From a methanogenic archaeon (lineage in GTDB: Archaea > Thermoplasmatota > Thermoplasmata > Methanomassiliicoccales > Methanomethylophilaceae), in contig CADAGG010000039.1 of the NCBI GenBank assembly GCA_902787415.1, forward strand, positions 1 to 10,615: a stretch of 10,615 nucleotides of DNA, written 5' to 3'. Position 1 is the stretch's first letter, and every line of letters begins with the position of its first letter. The notes under the pieces were generated by a model. The model was not told the origin of the DNA, made no database searches, and saw nothing but the letters and a program-made list of their open reading frames with translations. The translations under genes and the position numbers were made by a program. Shown one piece after another: positions 6,291 through 10,615 of the stretch.

Positions 6291-6953
6291 TCACTCCTCC
6301 TTGACCTGGGAAGCTGCCTCGACCTTGAAGAGGTCGGGGAACTTCTCTGCGGCGACGTCCTTGCCGACGACCTTGATCTCGGCGGGCAGCTTGGAATCGC
6401 CTTCCATGATCTCGACGGTGACACCGATGACACCCATCTTGAGGGTGGCGACGGCGAATCCGTGCTTGACGAACTGGATCTTGGGGTCTCCACAGTATTT
6501 GATGGATCCCTCTTTGAACTTCTCAGTCCTGTGCCTCTGTCCGCTCAGTTTTCCGGCGAGGATGATGTAGCATCCGCGGGCACCGGCGTCCATAACCCTC
6601 CTGAGGGTTGCGTGTCCGGCCCTGCGGAAGTGCCAGCCCCTCTCGAGGGAGAAGGCGAGCTTCTCTGCCATGATCTGTGCGTTAAGGGAGACGTCCTTGA
6701 CTTCCTGAACCTCGATCTGGGGGTTCTCGAAGCCGAAGCGCTCCTCGATGACGGTGGTCAGGTTCTTGATGGTCTGACCGCGGCGTCCGATGACGAGTCC
6801 GGGCCTCTCGGTGGTCAGGAGTACGCGGGTTCCGAGGGGGGTCCTCTGAACCTCGAGTCCTCCGAATCCAGCGCGGGAGACCTCTTTCATGAGGTACTCC
6901 TTGAGCAGGACCCTGCGGACGTTCTCTGCAACGAATTTTCTCTCCGATGCCAT
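6291..6953 (-). CDS. rps3: Small-subunit ribosomal protein uS3 (S3)
   Basis: uS3 lies at the mRNA entry channel of the 30S head and contributes to mRNA unwinding. From ATG 6953 the protein has 220 residues. A type II KH domain is seen with the GLVIGRRGQTIKNL loop at 52-65 (family GxxG as GRRG). The S3 C-terminal domain follows (LERGWHFRRAGHATLRRVMD and GARGCYIILAGKLSGQRHRT), and a variable acidic/basic tail ends in VKEE. The frame can be extended to a TTG at 6962, but GGAGG abuts that TTG and is nine bases from the ATG. I therefore use the ATG, one base after the uL22 stop. Confidence 0.95.
   Translation of the reverse strand: MASERKFVAENVRRVLLKEYLMKEVSRAGFGGLEVQRTPLGTRVLLTTERPGLVIGRRGQTIKNLTTVIEERFGFENPQIEVQEVKDVSLNAQIMAEKLAFSLERGWHFRRAGHATLRRVMDAGARGCYIILAGKLSGQRHRTEKFKEGSIKYCGDPKIQFVKHGFAVATLKMGVIGVTVEIMEGDSKLPAEIKVVGKDVAAEKFPDLFKVEAASQVKEE
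6296..6300 (-). promoter_or_regulatory. Ribosome-binding site of uL29
   Basis: GGAGG, made by the last glutamate codons of uS3, is seven bases before ATG 6288 and only one base before the alternative GTG 6294. The spacing favours the ATG. Confidence 0.7.
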
Positions 6954-6954
6954 T

Positions 6955-7410
6955 TCACTCAACCTCCGAGATGATGATTTCGATGTTTACGGTGTCCTGG
7001 TTCCACTCAGTGGCACGTCCCTGTGCCCTGGGCATGTGACCGGGAATGACCTGTCCCCTGGAGGTGGTGATGGTGGTGATCACCATGCTCGCGGAGTCGA
7101 GTCCCTTGTAGTCAGCGTTTGCCGCCGCACTGTTGAGGGTGGCAAGGATGGCCTTGGAGACTTTGACGGGGTACCTTCCGGGGCCGACTCCCTGTTTGTG
7201 GGAGACGCGCTTGTTGTACCTCCTGAGCTTGACAGGGGTCTCTTTTGCGATGACGCTCTCGAGGAAGGCCTGTGCCTGGGGAACGGTCATTCCCTTGACT
7301 GCGCATGCGACTTCGCGTGCGAACTTGGGGGAGATGGGCTGCTCCTTGGTCAGTGCCTTGGCGGAGGTGTCGGGGTCAGAAACAGTGGTGTAACCTTTGT
7401 TGATAGCCAT
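6955..7410 (-). CDS. rpl22: Large-subunit ribosomal protein uL22 (L22)
   Basis: uL22 lines the nascent-peptide tunnel with a long hairpin that meets uL4 at the constriction. The protein from ATG 7410 has 151 residues, with KEQPISPKFAREVACAVKGM (22-41), the helix AQAFLESVIAKETPVKLRRY, and the SKAILATLNSAAANADYKGL region. The tunnel hairpin is marked by GHMPRAQGRATEW (124-136). A longer frame begins at GTG 7425. GAGGTG sits seven bases before ATG 7410 and overlaps the uS19 stop, so the ATG is preferred. The gap to uS19 is 11 bases. Confidence 0.95.
   Translation of the reverse strand: MAINKGYTTVSDPDTSAKALTKEQPISPKFAREVACAVKGMTVPQAQAFLESVIAKETPVKLRRYNKRVSHKQGVGPGRYPVKVSKAILATLNSAAANADYKGLDSASMVITTITTSRGQVIPGHMPRAQGRATEWNQDTVNIEIIISEVE
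6963..6967 (-). promoter_or_regulatory. Ribosome-binding site of uS3
   Basis: GGAGG within the end of uL22 is nine bases before ATG 6953 and directly touches the alternative TTG 6962. This argues for the ATG as the uS3 start. Confidence 0.7.
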
Positions 7411-7417
7411 ATCCAAA

Positions 7418-7423
7418 CACCTC
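7418..7423 (-). promoter_or_regulatory. Ribosome-binding site of uL22
   Basis: GAGGTG overlaps the TGA of uS19 and is seven bases before ATG 7410. The alternative GTG 7425 lies upstream of and partly within this site, so it is unlikely to be used. Confidence 0.75.
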
Positions 7424-7886
7424 ACTTAAGCGGCATGAACTTCGAAGACCTGGTAGCACCGACTCCGGGTCCGGAGTGAGCGGGTTCTTTCCTGTTCATG
7501 ACGAACTCGCCGAGGAAACATCCGATCATCTCGGGTTTGATCTCGACCTCGACGAATTCCTTTCCGTTGTAGATCGCCACAGTCTTTCCGACGAACTTGG
7601 GGAGGATGGGGAGGTCCCTGCGGTGGGTCCTGATGACTCCCTCGAATTCGTCAGCGTTCAGTTTGTCGTAGACGAGCTGCTGCTCGTAGTTCAGTCCGCG
7701 GAGGTAGGTCCTCCTGGACCTGGAGGGCAGGAGCTCGAGGACTTCGTCGAAAGGCATAGCACGGAGCTGTTCCATGTTGTATCCACGGAACATGAACTCC
7801 TTCTTCCTCCTAGCCTGGATTGCGGATGCCTTCTTCCTGGATTTTCTCCTGGAAGCTTTTGCGGATCCCATGATTTTCTTTGCCAT
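7422..7886 (-). CDS. rps19: Small-subunit ribosomal protein uS19 (S19)
   Basis: uS19 is in the 30S head and contacts the A-site finger of the 50S subunit. The 154-residue archaeal/eukaryotic (S15-like) form has a strongly basic N-terminal extension (about 1-30, SRRKSRKKASAIQARRKKE). A short helical segment LRAMPFDEVLELLPSRSRRT follows. The S19 core then begins THRRDLPILPKFVGKTVAIY (87-106) and has GEFVMNRK (126-133) and HSGPGVGATRSSKF (137-150). I choose ATG 7886 over GTG 7895: the GAGG upstream is only two bases from the GTG and 11 from the ATG. The GTG would overlap the uL2 stop by four bases and cannot be excluded. It would add three residues. Confidence 0.94.
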   Translation of the reverse strand: MAKKIMGSAKASRRKSRKKASAIQARRKKEFMFRGYNMEQLRAMPFDEVLELLPSRSRRTYLRGLNYEQQLVYDKLNADEFEGVIRTHRRDLPILPKFVGKTVAIYNGKEFVEVEIKPEMIGCFLGEFVMNRKEPAHSGPGVGATRSSKFMPLK

Positions 7887-7891
7887 TGAGC

Positions 7892-8587
7892 TCACTTCCT
7901 CTTAACTTTCTTCTTAGGCGCAATGAATCCGGCTTTCTGTCCCGGAGGTGCGTTCCTTCCATGGCAGTTGGGGCCTCCGACGTGCGGGTGGCTTCCTCCT
8001 CCATTGGGGTGGTCGACTGCGTTCATTGCAACTCCCTTGGTCTTCTTGTTTGCGACGGACCTGGACCTCAGGGTCAGGTAGTTCTTTCCTGCCTTTCCGA
8101 GGGGCTTGTCGATCCTTCCTCCTCCTGCGACGACACCGATGACGGCGCGGCAGTTGGGGTTGAACTCCTTGAGCTCTCCGGAGGGCATGGTAAGGACGAC
8201 GACCTTACCCCTGCTCACGACGAGCGCGGAAGTTCCTGCGGTCTTGACGAATTTTCCTCCGTCTCCGGGCTGTCCCTCGACGTTGTGGACGAGAGTTCCT
8301 TCGGGGATGTTGGCGAGGGTCAGGATGTTTCCTGCCTTGACAACCTCTCCGCCGAGGGAGATCTTCTGACCTACCCTGGTACCCTCTACTGCGAGCTGGT
8401 AGCTCTTCTTTCCCTCGAAGTCGATGACTGCGAGAGGGGAGGTCCTTCCGGGAGCCTGGATCAGGTCCTTGATGGTTCCTTCCGCTTCGTAGTGGGGGAT
8501 CCTGATGTCATCCACGTGCCTGTGGGACGGGGAGCGGTAGTGAGAGCCTCCGCGGGCCCTCCTCTGCGGTATCAATCTTTTTCCCAT
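7892..8587 (-). CDS. rpl2: Large-subunit ribosomal protein uL2 (L2)
   Basis: uL2 is a primary 23S rRNA binder needed for subunit joining and peptidyl-transferase activity. All 231 residues fit the archaeal form. There is an OB-fold N domain (PGRTSPLAVIDFEGKKSYQL), an SH3-like middle domain (PEGTLVHNVEGQPGDGGKFV, NPNCRAVIGVVAGGGRID), and the C-terminal signature GVAMNAVDHPNGGGSHPHVG at 185-204 with the conserved histidine at 193. A basic end (KKKVKRK) follows. ATG 8587 lies nine bases after the uL23 stop; TGAGGTGA between them joins that stop with an ideal ribosome-binding site. Confidence 0.97.
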   Translation of the reverse strand: MGKRLIPQRRARGGSHYRSPSHRHVDDIRIPHYEAEGTIKDLIQAPGRTSPLAVIDFEGKKSYQLAVEGTRVGQKISLGGEVVKAGNILTLANIPEGTLVHNVEGQPGDGGKFVKTAGTSALVVSRGKVVVLTMPSGELKEFNPNCRAVIGVVAGGGRIDKPLGKAGKNYLTLRSRSVANKKTKGVAMNAVDHPNGGGSHPHVGGPNCHGRNAPPGQKAGFIAPKKKVKRK

Positions 8588-8596
8588 ATTTTCACC

Positions 8597-8878
8597 TCAG
8601 AATACTCCGACCCTCATGCCCACGTCCTCGGCAGAGTAGCCCTCTGCGAGTTTGATGATGGCGTGCTTGCCGTCTTTCTGGATTCTGGTCCAGACACGCT
8701 CGACCTTGACTTCGAAGCGCTCTTCGAAGGCGGCCTTGATGTCTGCCTTGTCTGCGTCCCTGTTGACGATGAACTCGATCTTGTTGCCGTCCTTGTAGCC
8801 CTGGGCAGCGGTTCCGCCCATGAGGTTGAGGGCTTTCTCAGTGACGTACGGCCTTACGAGAATGTCGCTCTGCTTCAT
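8597..8878 (-). CDS. rpl23: Large-subunit ribosomal protein uL23 (L23)
   Basis: uL23 sits at the tunnel exit and is a docking point for SRP and other nascent-chain factors. From ATG 8878 the product has 93 residues, with the family start ILVRPYVTEKALNLM (6-20). The conserved FIVNRDADKADIKAAFEERF segment follows, then the VKVERVWTRIQKDGKHAIIK strand region. The frame can start at GTG 8887, but a GGAG stands directly against that codon. ATG 8878 overlaps the uL4 stop as ATGA, the arrangement repeated across this operon. Confidence 0.94.
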   Translation of the reverse strand: MKQSDILVRPYVTEKALNLMGGTAAQGYKDGNKIEFIVNRDADKADIKAAFEERFEVKVERVWTRIQKDGKHAIIKLAEGYSAEDVGMRVGVF

Positions 8879-9660
8879 TCGGTCCACTCTCCGATCTTCT
8901 CGATTGCGGCTTTGGTGTAGACAGTGAGCCTTCCTGCGTCTCCTCCGGGAGCGAGCAGGCTGGTGTTCAGGGTGCTGATCTCCTCGACTTCGACACCGGG
9001 GAGGTTGTTGGCGCCCTTGAATACGGCTGCGGTCCTGTCCTTGTCAGATACTACAATAAGAACAGATACAGGGGTCCTGTACTTCCTGTTCCTCATCTTT
9101 CCCTTTCCTGCGCGGATCTTGGTTCCGTCCTTGGCGCGCTCGACATCGTATCCGATTCCGATTGCGTCGAAGAGGGCCATGACCTCTGCTGCGGTCTTGA
9201 CGTCGTTGAGGGCGTCGTCGACAACGACAGGGAAGGTGACCTTGTCGTCGAACTTGTGTCCGCGGGCCTTGACGCAGTCTGCGCATGCGGTTGCAGCGAG
9301 TGCGGAGAGGCGGGCGATCCTCAGTTCCTTCTTGTTGACTTTCTGTTCCCAGATCTTCTCGACCTTCGGGGGGTGTGCCCTCCTTCCGGTGACGTTGTTG
9401 GGTGACTGGGTTGCTCTCCTTCCATCGTGGAGACGCTGTACACGTGCGACACCGCGTCCCTTACCCCAGGTGCTGACAGAGTGCCTCATACCGGAGAGGG
9501 GGTTGGGTCCGTATGCCTGCCTCTTGTTGGCGGCTGCGGCGAGGATGGCCTTCTTGATGATGTCGGGCCTGTACTCGGTGTTGAATGCTGCGGGGACCTC
9601 GATGGTGCCAGAGACCTCTCCCTTAACGGAATAAACGTTGGTTGTGGTCATTTTAATCAT
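8875..9660 (-). CDS. rpl4: Large-subunit ribosomal protein uL4 (L4)
   Basis: uL4 reaches with a long loop into the nascent-peptide tunnel and forms the constriction with uL22. The 261-residue protein shows YSVKGEVSGTIEVPAAF at the start. The tunnel-loop sequence GPNPLSGMRHSVSTWGKGRG (51-70) leads on to HPPKVEKIWEQKVNKKELRI (96-115), and the globular C-terminal part carries KYRTPVSVLIVVSDKD. ATG 9660 overlaps the uL3 stop as ATGA, but the GGGAG before it is only one base away. ATG 9651, ten bases from that GGGAG, is an equally reasonable start and removes three residues. In E. coli L4 represses its own operon; no such site can be shown here. Confidence 0.94.
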   Translation of the reverse strand: MIKMTTTNVYSVKGEVSGTIEVPAAFNTEYRPDIIKKAILAAAANKRQAYGPNPLSGMRHSVSTWGKGRGVARVQRLHDGRRATQSPNNVTGRRAHPPKVEKIWEQKVNKKELRIARLSALAATACADCVKARGHKFDDKVTFPVVVDDALNDVKTAAEVMALFDAIGIGYDVERAKDGTKIRAGKGKMRNRKYRTPVSVLIVVSDKDRTAAVFKGANNLPGVEVEEISTLNTSLLAPGGDAGRLTVYTKAAIEKIGEWTE

Positions 9661-10615
9661 GCTCCCTGCTTGGATTCGGTCGAGACGTAGGTGACCTCAG
9701 CGGCGCCGGTGTCTGCCTTCTTGGGCAGCCTGGTGGCGTCCCTGAACCTGATGAGCCTCTTGGTGGGTCCGGGAACGGATCCTTTGATGAGGACGTAGGT
9801 GTTCCTGACCTCTCCGTAGTTCATGAAGCCGCCCTTGGGGCTGACTTCCTTTCCGTCGGTTCCGACCTTGATGATCTTCTTGTTGAGCTCGGTCCTCTGG
9901 TGGTATCCCATCTGTCCGGGGAGAGGCACGGTGGACCTAACGTATCCAGGCCTCTTGGGACCAAGGTTACCGATTCCGCGGCGGTGCTTGCTGTTCCTGT
10001 GGGAAAGCAGCTTGATACCCCACCTCTTGGTGGCTCCCTGGAATCCCTTTCCTTTGGTGATGGCGATGACATCGATGATTGCTCCCTCGGGGGCGAAGTC
10101 GGTAACGGTGACCTCGGTTCCGAGGATGGTCTTGGCGTACTCGATCCTCTCGCTGATAGAACCTCCGCCGATCCTGAGCTCCATGAGGTCGGGGACCTTC
10201 TTGGGGACTCCGCTCACGAGCTTGGGCTGGGTGTATGCGAGGACGCGGACGTCGTCGACGTCGATGTTGTCGAACCTGGAGAAGTCGGGGGCTGCCCTCT
10301 TGGGGACGTTCACCCTCCTGTCAAGCAGGGGGTCGACGTCAGCTGCCCAGACCTCGCCGGCGGTCCTGAGGCCGAGGATGTCGGACTCGTAGAACCTGAC
10401 TGCTGCGATCTTCATGGGAGGCACCTCGACGACGGTGACGGGAGTCTGGACTTCCATACCGGAGGTGGTGCTCTTTGCTCTCTTGTCTACGACAAACGCG
10501 TGGGTCATTCCTGCCTTGTATCCGGCGAATCCCTGAATCTTAGGGGTTCCCTGGATCTCGGGCCAGGAGTCTAACCTAGGCGTCTGCGATTTTGCTCTCT
10601 TCCTAGGGCCGAATG
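9657..10615 (-). CDS. rpl3: Large-subunit ribosomal protein uL3 (L3), N-terminus outside window
   Basis: uL3 is one of the first proteins to join the 50S subunit and extends a finger towards the peptidyl-transferase centre. The frame is open to the window edge, giving 319 full codons. The visible protein begins FGPRKRAKSQTPRLDSWPEI and reaches GFAGYKAGMTHAFVVDKR, the usual archaeal N-terminal block. An apparent start at ATG 10508 is therefore internal, and only a short N-terminal piece is missing. The finger region is clear: KGKGFQGATKRWGIKLLSHR, then GNLGPKRPGYVRSTVPLPGQ and MGYHQRTELNKKIIKVG. Its stop overlaps the uL4 start. This is the most upstream gene of the visible operon, so the promoter lies outside. 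Confidence 0.96.
   Translation of the reverse strand, partial: FGPRKRAKSQTPRLDSWPEIQGTPKIQGFAGYKAGMTHAFVVDKRAKSTTSGMEVQTPVTVVEVPPMKIAAVRFYESDILGLRTAGEVWAADVDPLLDRRVNVPKRAAPDFSRFDNIDVDDVRVLAYTQPKLVSGVPKKVPDLMELRIGGGSISERIEYAKTILGTEVTVTDFAPEGAIIDVIAITKGKGFQGATKRWGIKLLSHRNSKHRRGIGNLGPKRPGYVRSTVPLPGQMGYHQRTELNKKIIKVGTDGKEVSPKGGFMNYGEVRNTYVLIKGSVPGPTKRLIRFRDATRLPKKADTGAAEVTYVSTESKQGA

Noticed and set aside
7880..8920. A 346-codon open frame on the plus strand, and similar ones at 3677..4735 and 6279..6974
   Set aside because: Each is antisense to convincing ribosomal protein genes and has the odd composition expected of a shadow frame, rich in Ser, Leu, Val and Asp.
10508..10508. Start of uL3 at ATG 10508
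   Set aside because: The upstream codons to the window edge encode a normal archaeal uL3 N-terminal block (RKRAKSQTPRLDSWPEI), so this Met is internal and the gene continues outside the window.
1..10615. CRISPR arrays, tRNA or rRNA genes, insertion sequences, phage genes, or a hidden defence or other novel system
   Set aside because: Practically every base is in a recognised translation-related gene on one strand, with no repeats or intergenic space to hold such elements.

Overview
The window is one uninterrupted stretch of an archaeal ribosomal-protein super-operon (the S10/spc-type cluster), read entirely from the minus strand. In transcription order, from high to low coordinate, it carries uL3 (N-terminus cut off by the window edge), uL4, uL23, uL2, uS19, uL22, uS3, uL29, aIF1/SUI1, RNase P Rpp29, uS17, uL14, uL24, eS4, uL5, uS14, uS8, uL6, eL32, eL19, uL18 and uS5 (C-terminus cut off). 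The eS4, eL32 and eL19 genes and the SUI1 plus Rpp29 insert between uL29 and uS17 mark it as archaeal. The GC-rich sequence, the strong Shine-Dalgarno sites, the helix-hairpin-helix extension on eL32 and the absence of UAG stops fit a euryarchaeon. A member of Thermoplasmatota, perhaps Methanomassiliicoccales, is my best guess, but it rests on recollection of protein style and not on a search.

The packing is extreme. With the starts chosen here, every junction is either a 1 to 4 base overlap (ATGA, GTGA or TGATG) or a gap of at most 11 bases. There is no gene-free stretch, no internal terminator or promoter that I can see, no RNA gene, no repeat array and no mobile element. Many stop codons lie inside or beside the next gene's ribosome-binding site, so neighbouring genes are probably translationally coupled. 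The products build both subunits: the exit-tunnel proteins uL4, uL22, uL23, uL24 and uL29, the peptidyl-transferase-centre proteins uL2 and uL3, the 5S rRNA/central-protuberance proteins uL5 and uL18, and small-subunit proteins uS3, uS5, uS8, uS14, uS17, uS19 and eS4. An initiation factor and an RNase P subunit are co-expressed with them.

The one real anomaly is eL19 (about 992..1382). Its reading frame is normal up to residue 115. It then lacks roughly two dozen residues of the conserved C-terminal segment, and the recognisable tail of the protein sits in another frame, ending at a TGA that overlaps the uL18 start. The eL19 frame therefore has no stop of its own and runs in frame through uL18, giving one 296-codon open frame. 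It is either a genuine deletion, a second-copy situation or an assembly error. Everything else looks like an ordinary, intact housekeeping operon; I found no evidence of a new system.
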